Positions 45,100 to 56,369 of a DNA stretch of 64,000 nucleotides are shown one piece after another. The DNA is taken from assembly GCF_036850765.1 (NCBI RefSeq), contig NC_089495.1, positions 21,296,875-21,360,874 on the forward strand, given 5' to 3'. The notes beneath the pieces were generated by a model. That model ran no database searches, was not told where the DNA came from, and saw only the letters and a program-made list of their open reading frames with translations. The position numbers and the translations under genes are program-made. Numbering within the stretch: position 1 is the first letter of the stretch; each line of letters opens with the position of its first letter. Source of the DNA: Saccopteryx bilineata. Its lineage: Eukaryota > Chordata > Mammalia > Chiroptera > Emballonuridae.

Positions 45100-47395
45100 T
45101 ATGCTATGGACAGCTGTGGATGAGGAAAATATTTTGCTACACTGTGAAAACAATTCTTCAGATTTCAAGCCCAGCATTCTTTACTTCACAATGACATGGG
45201 TTCTTGTTTTAAGCTATGTTGGTGTGAATTTAAGTGTATGAATTTATTACTGCAAATGATAATTGCATTTTAATTATAAAACAAATGGCTTTGGTCCCAT
45301 AAACAATATTTCAGGCATCAGTGAGTCAGGTGGATTTATTAAAGTCAGCCAGAGAGACCACCTGTAGGACAAGTGACACCTCATAGGTGACGCTTGTGGA
45401 ACAAGTCAAGTTTACAGTGTCTGGCACACTCGTTAGAATTTGAGTTCGATTGTTCTATTAAACAGAGAAAAACACAACATGTAAATGTGTTCTTTCCCAA
45501 GCAGAAGAAGTTAGTACATGAGGGAAAAACAGTGCAAGGCTCCATGTAGATTCTCAGAGGATGAAGAGACGAAAGGTGTTCGCTGAGCTCAGGGCTTGGT
45601 TGGGTCCTCGGGAAGCCTTCCAAGAGAGTCCGCCTGGCCTTCCACTTCCTGTGAGATCCTCAGTTCTGTGGCTTATCTTTCTTATTCCACAGCTGTAAGA
45701 GGAGTCCTTTTGTTTTTCTTCCTTTCCCTATGTGTAATGCCTTTCCCGGTCAGTGAGAAAGTGAACTCCTATTATTCTGAACATTTATACAGGGGATCAG
45801 TCTCCCCATCCGTACACATTTTCCATCCCCGCTGCCAAGCCCGCCCGCATCACTGCAGACAGCTTCCGCTCTGTTCTTGGGCTCTGGCACACGATGCCAT
45901 GTTCCACTCACCATTGGGAGCCCCGTGTTCAACCTGCTTATGCTCTGACTTCTAAGGGTGGACCCTCCCATCTCCTTACCCAGTTTCCCTCCTCACCCTG
46001 CTCTGTCTCTACCATCAAACCAGGCTAATCTTCTCTGTATTTGAGGTTTGACACCCTATTCTAGGCTGCCATGGCTTCCTATTGCTTCTGCATACGGAGC
46101 TCTACCTAATGGCTTTAGGACTGAATTTGTTCAAGAATGGAGGCGAGAGGGAAGGGAAAGGGTAAAATCTCTGACTATACTTTACATTAGAAAAAATTTC
46201 CTGTTCCTTCTGACCCAGTGGAAATTAACTGCCCAATTTGTGGTATAAAGAAACAACCCTTTTGACTGACAGATACAATTAGAGTCCTTAAGGCTATCTT
46301 TTGAAACTCTGAAAGTCTCATTTTACCACTGTTATTGCTGATATACAACATAATTTGTTAAGTGGAAGGCAGGGAGAAAGTTTAAATTCTCATGTGTCAG
46401 TAACAGCAAAGGAGAGAAATGTTCTGCCTAAATGGCATTAAAAAAAGAATGATGAGGCAAATACACTCCAGCCTGCAGGAGCAGCAGATCTGATATATTC
46501 ATTTGTTTATTGAGAAGTCACAAAAGAAACCTCATTGCTTGGGATCTTTGCAATTTGACTAGATGAAAAAAGACAAAAAGAAGCCTCTGCAGTCTTCCCA
46601 GGGTGCCCAGCGCTGCTCTGAAAAATCGTTTCCACCCAGGTCCTGCAGGTCACCGACACCCAGCGCTGCCTTCTTCACTGTGAGACTGCCCGGCTGGAAT
46701 GGGCTTCCTGGGTTCTCTTTGACTTTAGTGGATCACTCTATTATCTCACAGGCGCAGTCTGGTCAGGGCAACACATTCCTGCATGTGTCCAAGTAATTAG
46801 AGATACTCTAAGCCCCACCAGCGTGGTTGCGTCCCCACATCAAGGGCTGTGAGCACCCACCCTTCCCCCATGGCCCCGTCCTCAAGCATTCCTTTCAGTG
46901 TTGAATTCAGAGGATCTGGCCTGGATCAGCCAGCCACATAGCTCCCCACCATGACCAGGTCAGTGTCTACAATGCAGGGCCTTTTTAAATGAGTCTGGTC
47001 AAGTTCAGGCATTGATGGATGCCAGTAAGGAATCTAAAAATAAAACAAGCAGCAGAGGAAGCTTCCAAACCTTCCTTGAAGAGGGAATCAACCAGAGGTT
47101 AGAGGGCAGCGGGATGACTTCCAGCGGGCCTGTGGCAGCCGCCAGGAATTCTCAAATTGCCTGGAATGTCATCGAGGGCTATATACCATGTCGTCCTGAA
47201 TGGGGACAGAACTGAGCGTAGTGAATGGTTCCTCAGTGTCGAGAACAGAAGTGTGTGTGTGAGGACCATTATGACAAACTCAGTATGTCACCACCACACT
47301 CATAGATTTTCATCCCCCAAATGACAGGACTCTGGGCTTTTATTTTGGTGATGCCAGTCATGCAAATGTCACATTCTCATATTCTTCCTTCTTCC
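45100..47395. other. No recognised feature
   Basis: Mixed DNA. The 119-residue frame at 45596-45955 and others show no domain. Parts of 45960-46130 may be very old L2, too weak to call. Confidence 0.35.
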
Positions 47396-47399
47396 TTAT

Positions 47400-47530
47400 T
47401 TCTCCTTCCATCCCGAAGCCTCTCAGTCCCACGTCCAGATGTCTTTACAACCTCTCCACCATCGATCCCCTAATTTCCTTCGGCTGGCTTCTGAGTTCAA
47501 ACACTACTTATCTCACCCTGGACTGCTCTA
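47400..47530 (+). mobile_element. Possible L2 fragment
   Basis: CCCACGTCCAGATG, TCTCACCCTGGACTGCTCTA and nearby pyrimidine-rich blocks resemble an internal L2 segment at low identity. Confidence 0.3.
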
Positions 47531-47534
47531 AGTT

Positions 47535-49500
47535 AGCTTTCTTTTTTTAGGCAAATATTTTTATTTGATGCATAAAAATGTATGCTCATTTATTAGAGAA
47601 ATTTTATAAACAGAATAAAACTGATGGGTCATTATGGGTTAATTTTTTTTTAAATTTGGAATGAATACTTAATATAAAATTATTCTCTCCATTATACTGT
47701 GAAGTATCATCCACAGGCATATTTTATTGTTGGAATAATAATTTATACAAATCTTAAGAAAATGATCAGACACATATGAAGGCCGAGGTTTCCTAGACGA
47801 CAGCACTCTTCACCAGCTCAGCCAGCCTGCCTGGGTGAGCTGAACCGGAAGAGGAAGTGGGAGGTGAGGAAGATTTTCAGGGGTCACTGTTTTTACACAG
47901 GATGTCGACTCAGATCTTTATGCACATGTTCACGGTTAAAGGCTGCGATTGTCTGTTATAAGCAAATGACCGTAGTCTTGCTTGGAACCTAGCAGTAGTT
48001 ATCATAAACAATATAGAGATCCCAAGTGTTGATTGTAAAAAAATGTCTTCTCTCATAAAATCGGCTTTCGCTTGACAAGCTAGGTAGCAGATTTGGAAGT
48101 CCATGGAGAACACGGACTGTTGGAGGTAAGTGAGGCTACCCTAAACACACAAGGAAAAGGAAGATGCCCCTTCCTCCTCTTCACGTAATGCCGAACATTC
48201 ACACTGTCAGGAAATATTTAAGAGGCAGAATAAAACTTGGTGATGGGATTGAATACATGAAGGAAGGTAGAAACGAGGTTTTCATTTAAGTTTTGTTTTT
48301 AATATTTTTATCTGAAAGAAATAATATTAAGTCATCATAGCAGTAGAAACAAATTTGTTTGGTAATCAATCAACCCATCCAGGCACTTAAAATGTGAAAT
48401 GAAATGAATCTTACCCCTCTAGTTCTGCCACTCTGAGTACCTTTGGAAAAATAACTAATTTATTTTCCCACTGAAGATTAGACATGATTGTATATGCCAC
48501 CAGATATTGCTGAAAAATTCTTTGTAATCCCTCAGGAAATGTTCTCTACTGAGATACAACAAAAGAAAGATTTTAAGATTATACAAACAGAATGCTTAAA
48601 CTACTATTATAAAAAAAAAAACCCAAAACCAAGAAATCATTTAATATGCTTTGAAAGTTGTCATTAATATATTTATAACTAAGTCATAATAAATCACTAT
48701 GGTATTTTGTTACTAGGGATTTAATATTTTAAAAAGTGAATGCTTTTAACTAATTTAAAGTTAAAGGCTATGTAAAATATAATGAAAATTTTGCATAACT
48801 TTTTTTATGCTTTTTATAAAAGTTGTCTTTATATGTTAGCTAAATGTTTTTGAAGCTTAACTGATTGGTGTTTTAAGTCTCCAAAATAAAAATTTCTTTG
48901 ACCTTTCAGAATATTGTTTTGAAATGAGTTATCACAGTGAACTTTAAAAGTATGTTTTTATTTTCTATTATCAAATACCTCTTTCTTCCACCTCTTAATA
49001 AAAATGTCACAGTCCATAGCTCCAATACCAAACAGAATAAATATGATTATAATTCCACACAATGGGTGAACGGCAAGGTCATGTTTGAATACCCACATGG
49101 AGATTAGATTGACACAAATGAATGTATGCATGTATTATATTCAATTGAATAAAGTCAAATTATGTATATAGTGTATGCATATCAATGGAAACTTTAGGAA
49201 AACTGTTCTCTTAGGTAGGAATTAGTTGTGGTTGACTGAGTTTGTAAAGTACAGCAAGGTTTTTGAACAAACAGTAGAGTAAGGCATTCCACTTAACCCA
49301 GATCCTAAATTATAAAATCAATTGCAGGCTGATATGTCTGTGATATGGAAGGCACAAACTGCATTTCTCTTTTGTCAAGCATGCTGATAAGAGAAGACAT
49401 GTGTAATGGTTACTGCTAAGCTTGCACTTGGAAGTTATTCTGTAGAAGGAGAGAGACAAAGACAGATAGAAACTAACTAATGGTGTGACAGTCATTGTTC
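47535..49500. other. AT-rich stretch, nothing recognised
   Basis: No confident repeat or coding sequence. Long AT-rich blocks at 48290-49150. Confidence 0.5.
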
Positions 49501-49509
49501 AAGCCTCCC

Positions 49510-50234
49510 TAATCACAAGGGCTGCCTCAAAACTTCCTCTCTGGTTGTAGTTATCCAAGAGACTAGTTACCTTCCTGGGCTCTCCTCTGCCAGGCAGCAG
49601 GGTTCACGCACGCCCTGTTAACATAGCCTGTCTGGAGTAATGGAAGTGCTTCGACAGACCAGTTCTGCAATTCTGCACTGATCATTCACAGGACTTAGAA
49701 GGGACAGGGCCATCTTTTGTAAGCAAGAATCTGAACACCAAATGGAACATGCATCCTGGAGTACTTTGGTTATATGCTGTCTTGGGAGGAGTTTGTTGAA
49801 CTGGGCTCTGATGAAGTCAGGTTCTTCTGTTTATGGGAAATAAAGTAAAACATCTGGTTAAAAAAAAAAAATCTCTAAGTCAACTTCCTGAAGCTGAAGC
49901 TAACAAGATGGGGTAGCTTGGGGTGGGGAGGTGGGTGAGCATTGAGATAATGGAAACTCACAACCAGCTTTCTGATTGGTGTGCATATCTCCTTAGTGAA
50001 AGAGTAAATCAACCTTCCATTAAATAATGAATGTAGTGCAGACCTAGGTGCTGGAGAAAAGCCTAACGTGTCAAGTCCTCAGCACCATGAACCAAAAGCA
50101 AGAGAGCAAGGTTTATTCAGAACCAGGTTTCCTCATGACTGACTTACATTCTGATTGGACAGTAACCTGATGAAAGTTTGTTCTGATTGGTTGAGGCTCA
50201 TGTACCAACCATAAACTATTTTGAACATCATCTC
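49510..50234. other. LTR- or retrocopy-like segment (unproven)
   Basis: An AATAAA signal at 49839-49844 is followed 15 nt later by an A12 run. Downstream, TCTGATTGG (CCAAT box on the other strand) occurs three times, at 49971, 50150 and 50182. Both features fit an endogenous retroviral LTR or a retroposed 3' end, but no target duplication or paired LTR was found. Confidence 0.25.
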
Positions 50235-50247
50235 TGCTGGAATTCTT

Positions 50248-50577
50248 TGTGTGTGTGTGTGTGTGTGTGTGACAGAGACTGAGAGAGACAGAGAGGGACA
50301 GATAGGGACAGACAGATGGAAGGGAGAGAGATGAGAAGCATCATTTCTTTGTTGTGGCACTTTTGTTGTTCATTGATTGCTTTCACATATGTGCCTTGAC
50401 CAGAGGGCTACAGCAGACTGAGTAACCCCTTGCTCGAGCCAGCGACCTTGGGCTCAAGCTGGTGAGCCTTGCTCAAACCAGATGAGCCAGCACTTAAGCT
50501 GGTGAAGTCAGGGTCTTGAACCTGGGTCCTCCACATCCCAGTCCGACGCTCTATCCACTGCCCCACCACCTGCTCAG
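50248..50577 (-). mobile_element. SINE-B, full length, one arm of an inverted pair
   Basis: Reversed SINE-B: a GTGTGTGT then GACAGAGA tail, ATTGATTGCTTTCACATATG, CTCAAGCTGGTGAGCC modules, CTTGAACCTGGGTCC B box and the CCCACCACCTGCTCAG head. Its left flank TGCTGGAATTCTT (50235-50247) has no direct copy at its right end; the matching copy lies inverted at 50960-50972. Confidence 0.95.
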
Positions 50578-50975
50578 CAAGGACTGCACACATTTTTAAA
50601 ACTATGATCAATAGTTAACAGCAGCAAATGTTATAGAGCAAAGGATCAGAACTAAACTAAAGTGCTTTATAGACGAGGAGAGGAAGAGTAAACACTCAGA
50701 GTCACAACTTTTTAGGACGTGCTTCAGGAGTGCCATGCCATAAACAAAGTATTCCTCCAGATCTGGGTCCTCTGGCCTTTGGCTCTGGCTGGAAGAAAAT
50801 GCTTAGTATTTCATATAGAAGAAAAGATGGCTGAATTGTTTGAACCTTTGGACACAAAATATACAGTCAATTTGGTTTCTTTCTCTTTCTCCTCAAATCA
50901 GAATAATTGCACCTGAAAGTTTTGTGAACTTCCCAGCCTCCTAAAGGCCAAGGACTGGCAAGAATTCCAGCAAAT
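50578..50975. other. Segment inverted between two SINEs
   Basis: This roughly 398-bp stretch carries at its left end the 20-mer CAAGGACTGCACACATTTTT, which is the exact reverse complement of 51239-51258 beyond the right SINE. At its right end it carries AAGAATTCCAGCA, the exact reverse complement of 50235-50247 beyond the left SINE. Turning the segment round gives both SINEs proper direct target duplications. Confidence 0.9.
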
Positions 50976-51238
50976 GCCTGACCAGGCAGTGGCGCAGTGG
51001 ATAGAGTGGAAGTTGCCAGCTTGAGCATGGGCTCATCTGGTTTGAGCAAAGCTCACCAGCTTAGACCCAAGGTCGCTGGCTCGAGCAAGGGGTTACATGG
51101 TCTGCTGTAGCCCCCAGGTCAAGGCACATATGAGAAAGCAATCAATGAACAACTAAGGTGTCGCAACGAAAAACTAATGATTGATGCTTCTTTCTGTCTG
51201 TCTGTCCCTATCTATCCCTCTCTCTGTCTCTGAAAAAA
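50976..51238 (+). mobile_element. SINE-B with head deletion, other arm of the inverted pair
   Basis: Head GCCTGACCAGGCAGTGGCGC, then a jump that removes the CGGACTGGGATG...GGTTCGAGACC part, so the B box is absent. GCTTGAGC modules, AAGCAATCAATGAACAAC, a CTGTCTGTC tail and poly-A follow. It has no matching duplication at its own left edge. Confidence 0.93.
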
Positions 51239-51259
51239 AAAAATGTGTGCAGTCCTTGA

Positions 51260-52825
51260 AGGTAGGGAGGAAACGTCATATTTTCTGTTGCCTTTCTTTA
51301 ACATGCCTTGTATATTGTACAATATTTTGTTGATTGATAGATAAATAGAAATAATATGGGCTTGCTCAATGGATTCAGTTCTCTCCAAGCCAAGGAAGAC
51401 TCCAAAGAAAAACGATCTCCCATGTTCCATTCTTTTATTCCCTACATTTTTCTGAAAGACAGACTCTCCTCGTATAGCCCCCAGTATGTGCTGATGTGGT
51501 CCTGCAGTGGTCAACCACAGCTCTTACTGTGAGGACAGCAACATGGCTGTTTACCCACCGAGTTCAACAGAATGACAATTGTTTCCAGACAAGAAGAGGG
51601 GGGATGATGAGTCTTTGCTTAAATATCTCCAGGGAAAGAAAAAGAATTGTTGAGCTTCAGTGAGCTAATTACAGGTTCTAATTAATCTTTTATACAGGAA
51701 GTTTTTTTCGTGTACAATCATAATCATTTCTGCCACTAATTAAGTCAGATTTTCTTGGTTTTCTTCTTTCTAGAGAAATCAGAGGTAAGCACCATTCTGC
51801 ATTTTTTAACTGGTTGTGGGTAAAAAATACATGGCACATCTTGCTTGTTTATTTAATAACATTTTATTTCAATGAATCTGTTACTAAGAACTGCACTTAA
51901 CATCTACAAGACCTAGAGGGGGAAAAAGCTCACATCTTGTGAAAATGTTTTTAATTCACCAAGGGGGGATAGAGAGGTGTCACAGGACAATCTTTTCTTT
52001 GACATGGTCCTGGGTGTTTGGGTAGGTTGTGTGGGAAATAAGTTGAATTTGTTCAGCTGGTTGGGGTGTGAGAGGGATAGGGTGAGGCTTCTACGTGGTG
52101 AAGTACAAGGAACCTTAAAGCTCTCTCTTCCTTACCTGCCTGTGTTGGAAAAAGCACCCAGTGAACCTCTGTTATCAAGGCAGTGACTTTTACACAGACA
52201 GGAACCATCTGAAATATGTATATAAGACGATCTGTTGTGTGGAATCAGTGGAAACCAAACCACCCTTCCTGATGGATCAGCTGCCAGAGTCCTAAAATAG
52301 CTCTGAGGGCCAGGACCTTTCCATTATGGTATTTTGCCTTTCCATGTTGTACAGAACTGGGAGCAGGGAAGGGAAATGGCTTCACTCCCATCATGCGTCA
52401 CCCTCACCTCTCCCGCCCCCCAATGTATCACCATTCCTTTACTTCCTCTCACACCCTTTCACCTGTTTAAAGTCAGGAGAAAAACAGGGAAAGAGGAAAG
52501 AGAGAAGGGGGGACTGGGACAAGCTTTCAACTGAGAAGGCAGCTGCCTCCATTATGTGGTGTTGGCAGTTCCCAGGCTTCCTGGGGCATCTCCCAATACC
52601 TCCAACTGCTCACTCATATAGAAAATTCCACCTGTTCCCTCCGAGCTCAGCTCTCCACCACGATTCTGTCATTCATTTTGCCTTACCGTTATGCAACTAA
52701 GTTTATCTTACCTCCCTCCAAAAGACCCTTAACATAGTTTACCTGTATTTTAGAATTATGTATAGAAATGCATAACCCATCAGTGAATACTCCCTGAGAA
52801 TGTGACAACTAGACAGCAGTTAGGG
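51260..52825. other. Unassigned; candidate microexon and AT-rich possible regulatory DNA
   Basis: 51640-51960 is single-copy-looking with several TAAT cores (51665-51690). A textbook acceptor ends at 51773 and a GTAAGC donor starts at 51785, enclosing 11 nt. The rest shows no confident feature. Confidence 0.35.
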
Positions 52826-52829
52826 ATAG

Positions 52830-52975
52830 TCTAATCCAACCCTCTCACTTTCCGATTGAGGGGCTCAGACAGGTAAAATGACCTCTTATCGGGGCAAATA
52901 GTAAGAGAGGGAACGAAAACTAAAATCTAATACAAATGCTTTGTGTAAGACTGCCTGTTAGCCATGGCCCCTGTA
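52830..52975 (-). repeat. MIR-like fragment
   Basis: CTCTCACTTTCCGATTGAGG, GGCTCAGACAGGTAAAATGA and GCAAATAGTAAGAG resemble reversed MIR. Confidence 0.45.
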
Positions 52976-52979
52976 GCTG

Positions 52980-53900
52980 ATCAGTGACCAATAAAAATAT
53001 GTGATGTGATTTTGAAACAAGGTATTAAAACATTTAATAATTAAGAAAGATGAGAACAGAGATGAGGGAGAAAAAGAGTTGCCCCGGGCTCGGGTACAGT
53101 CTGAAATGTTAAATCTGTTGAAACCATAAATGAATATTAATTAAGGGAGTTTTATTCTGGGTCAAAAGCACCTAGATAGCTGTTGTAATAGTCAAGACAA
53201 ACTTCTGACCTTTCAGTCTGTCAAGTTTTATTGCCATGATTGAAACCTTATGGAGCTTGTGCGAGCCATTATCTGCATCTCTCTTCGTTATAAATTACCC
53301 TGACAATGTTCTACAGGAAGAAGACAGGAATACAATCAGTAGAACACACAGAGTCTTGCTGGTGCCCAAGGTTATTTAGCAATGGACGGAAATTCACTCT
53401 CCCAAACCACATGTATCCCTGGTAGGGCACCCCAGTCCCTCCTGCCACTCTGGCCTCAGCGGGTTAGCCACCAGAGACAATGATTAGTCCAGCTCAAATA
53501 TGATGTGTTGTGAACCAGGGCGCAGACGGTCGGAGATTTTGGAACATGGCGTGCGATTTTGCAGAAATGCGGGATGTTGGAGGAAAATCTTGTTAGTGGT
53601 GCTTTTCTTTTCTTCTCTCTGTGGAATCCTAATGAGGGTGTTTATTGCTAGCAATCTTTTAATTAAAATATTCCACTAATAAAAAAGAAATCACGAGTAG
53701 CCATGAAAGTCAATAGACTTCTCTGATATAATGTTGTAATAATACAATAAAGAAGGGGGTGGAGGGATGGGTGGAAAAGAGTGAAGGGGAAATATGGTCA
53801 GTAACATGGTGGTAAGTCTGCATGGTGACGGATGATTACTACGCCCAGTGAGGTGATCACATTGTAAGGTATTCCAACCATACTTTAAAAAAGAAATATA
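52980..53900. other. No recognised feature
   Basis: AT-rich to mixed DNA without confident repeat or exon. Confidence 0.45.
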
Positions 53901-53902
53901 AT

Positions 53903-54299
53903 GGCCCTGGCCCGTTGGCTCAGCGGTAGAGCGTCGGCCTGGCATGCGGGGGACCCGGGTTCGATTCCTGGCCAGGGCACATAGGAGAAGCGCCCATTTG
54001 CTTCTCCACCCCCACCCCCTCCTTCCTCTCTGTCTCTTCTCTTCCCCTCCCGCAGCCAAGGCTCCATTGGAGCAAAGATGGCCCGGGCATTGGGGATGGC
54101 TCCTTGGCCTCTGCCCCAGGTGCTAGAGTGGCTCTGGTCGCGGCAGAGCGACCCCCCCCCCCCCCCCGGAGAGGCAGAGCATCGCCCCCTGGTGGGCGTG
54201 CCGGGTGGATCCCAGTCGGGGGCATGCGGGAGTCTGTCTGTCTCTCCCCGTTTCCAGCTTCAGAAAAATACAAAAATAAATAAATAAATAAAAAATTTA
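53903..54299 (+). mobile_element. SINE-C, young full-length copy
   Basis: Head GGCCCTGGCCCGTTGGCTCA, GCGGTAGAGCGTCGGCC, B box GGGTTCGATTCC (all CpGs intact), GGCTCCATTGGAGCAAAGAT, a C run of about 16 near 54152, CATCGCCCCCTGGTGGGCGT and an AAATAAATA tail. A perfect duplication AAAAAAGAAATATAAT lies at 53887-53902 and about 54300-54315. It carries a CTCF-like core on the minus strand. Confidence 0.96.
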
Positions 54300-54319
54300 A
54301 AAAAAGAAATATAATAAGG

Positions 54320-54700
54320 CAAATTATGCTGGGTTTCTTCCACTTATTAAATGGTTCAGAAATCCTTGAACTTAAAATCAGTATATAAAAATGTTCCATT
54401 ATTTTAATTATCAATGCTCTTTCAAGGAGTACCTTTCATTTTAGAGGTGCTAGCTGTGTGCACAGTGTCAGCAAACATTAAAGGACAAATTTGAGTTAAA
54501 CCACTATGATCTTGTCTTCATGGATAATTGAAATCCACCCTTTTTCCAAGGTAATCAGGATGTACCCATCAATGAATTAATTTATCTCCTGGTCAATCAC
54601 ATTATTTTCCTATTGTTTCAGATGAGGACTTCTGACTGATGTAGTTTATGTCTTCACAAGCTCTCCCATTCACCTCTTGGCAGGGGCATGTTGGCATAAA
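54320..54700. other. No recognised feature
   Basis: AT-rich single-copy-looking DNA. Confidence 0.45.
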
Positions 54701-54704
54701 GAGG

Positions 54705-54870
54705 GTATAACTGTAGGAGACAGAATGTATGGATGTAAGTCTGAACCGAAATATACCAACTACCTCTGGTAAGTTACTTCACCTCTGAATCTCCTTCCCT
54801 TCATCTGTAAAATAAAAGCATTGGATTAGACAAACTATAAGTTTTCTTCTAGTATTAGCATTCATTGTGT
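54705..54870 (+). repeat. MIR-superfamily SINE
   Basis: TGGTAAGTTACTTCACCTCT, CATCTGTAAAATAAAAGCAT and GGATTAGACAAACTATAAGT match the MIR/MIR3 core and 3' part in order. Confidence 0.7.
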
Positions 54871-54874
54871 CTGA

Positions 54875-56190
54875 AATAAGAAAAGGAAAAGCAGGAGAAG
54901 GGAACAAAAGGTCCTTGAGGTGGCACATGATAGCTATGTCATGCCTGCATGGTTGGCAGTCAACAGTACCAGATCAATCAAACCTTGCCCACTGGAATCA
55001 TTTTAAACTAGATGGAGATCCCTCACTTCCCTGCTAAGACAAGATCTTATTTCATAACAAACGTCACAGCCCCTTTAAAAGCTAAATAGGAATTAGTCAT
55101 AATGCAAGAATCCTATGGGATAACCAGGATTGGATCACAAGTCCGTCAATTACAAAGTGCATCACTTTATCTAACTTCTTCCAAGATCATTGTCTAATCC
55201 ATGAGTTTCCATCTCTTTTATTACCTTTTTTCCAGACCATCATTTAACTCAGTTGTCAAATAAAGATGAACTATCCTTCTGCAATTGCGCTCTGTGATAC
55301 AAGGCACACTTTTGCAAAGGGCAAATTTTCTAATCATGTAGTGCTCTGGTAAATTGTGCTCATGCATATTTATATATAACTGCTCAGTCTTTTTACATGG
55401 AGAAATCAATACCTAGACATTTCCCTGGTGAATGTTCTCATGAAATCAATTTTCCACATTAGCTGTATTTCTGCAATCCAACCCAAAATAGAAACCTTCT
55501 TTGCAGAAGATGAAGACAGAGGTTAGGACAGGTGGCATCTAATGAGGTCACAGAATCAGAGCAGTCCTAGAGAAACCTGAGGGAGAACTTGCCTTTGGCA
55601 TCCACGAAGAGGGAACACAGAACATTTCTGTCAATGGCCCTGAGGCCTTCCTATCATGAAGCCCATGAGGTTCTTGTTGAGAGGTTGTGACAACTGAAAC
55701 AGGAATCAGAGTGTGGCTCCCTTGATGCCACAGAGTAAACTCCTTGGATGAAGTGTGAGGCAGGGAAGCAGGCTATGCAATGGCGCAGCCCCGTACATTG
55801 GCCATTGTGGTTCGCAGCCAAGCATCCCTGCAACCACTGGCAACTCCCCGCGTGCTCCTGGTGGCGGCACGGTTGAACAGTGCTCACCTAGGTGCACAAA
55901 TCCAGCAGAGGCTGGGCACCTGTTTGTAACAAGCAGTGTGTAGGTCTTGGGAGCCTGAGGTTAATCATATTCAATCCTTACCTCTCAGGAGTGTTTAATT
56001 CAATTTGGGGTCCACAGAAACCTCCCAGGAGTCACTGAGGCCTGCTGTGAGCCTCAAAGGAGGAGGAAGAGTTAGCCCCATGGAAACATTTAGGGACGTT
56101 TTCCTAGGGAAATGGAGGAAGGAGCAGAGCCTGGAGAACTCGATTTCTGCAGGGCCAGGTAAGCAGGTCGGTGTGAGCAGAGCGTGGGCC
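54875..56190. other. No recognised feature
   Basis: Mixed DNA; overlapping short frames around 55654-55943 have no domain or splice support. Confidence 0.4.
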
Positions 56191-56196
56191 GGCACT

Positions 56197-56362
56197 CTCT
56201 TTCTGTAAAGTACATGTTCCAGGCATGGTGCCTTACAAGACTTAGCTCTTTTGCAGTAAGATGATAGCGGCCAACTGTACGTGGCTGTGTTCCAATAAAA
56301 CTTTCCCTGATCCAGGCGGTTGGTGACATTTGGCTCAGGAGCCATAGTTTGCTGGCCCTTGC
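56197..56362. mobile_element. Old hAT-type DNA transposon (MER-like)
   Basis: CTTTCTGTAAAGTACATGTT, GTGGCTGTGTTCCAATAAAA, then GGTGACATTTGGCTCAGGAG and CATAGTTTGCTGGCCC follow a widespread old mammalian DNA element with a TTTGCTGRCCC end. The middle part is partly deleted. Confidence 0.6.
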
Positions 56363-56369
56363 GCAGGAC

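Noticed and set aside
53903..53980. tRNA-like sequence with A and B boxes
   Set aside because: It is the pol III promoter head of SINE-C; no tRNA 3' half, no anticodon arm, and the same head recurs in seven copies.
53920..54414. 164-residue minus-strand frame
   Set aside because: It lies across a young SINE-C and shares its residues with frames in other SINE-C copies.
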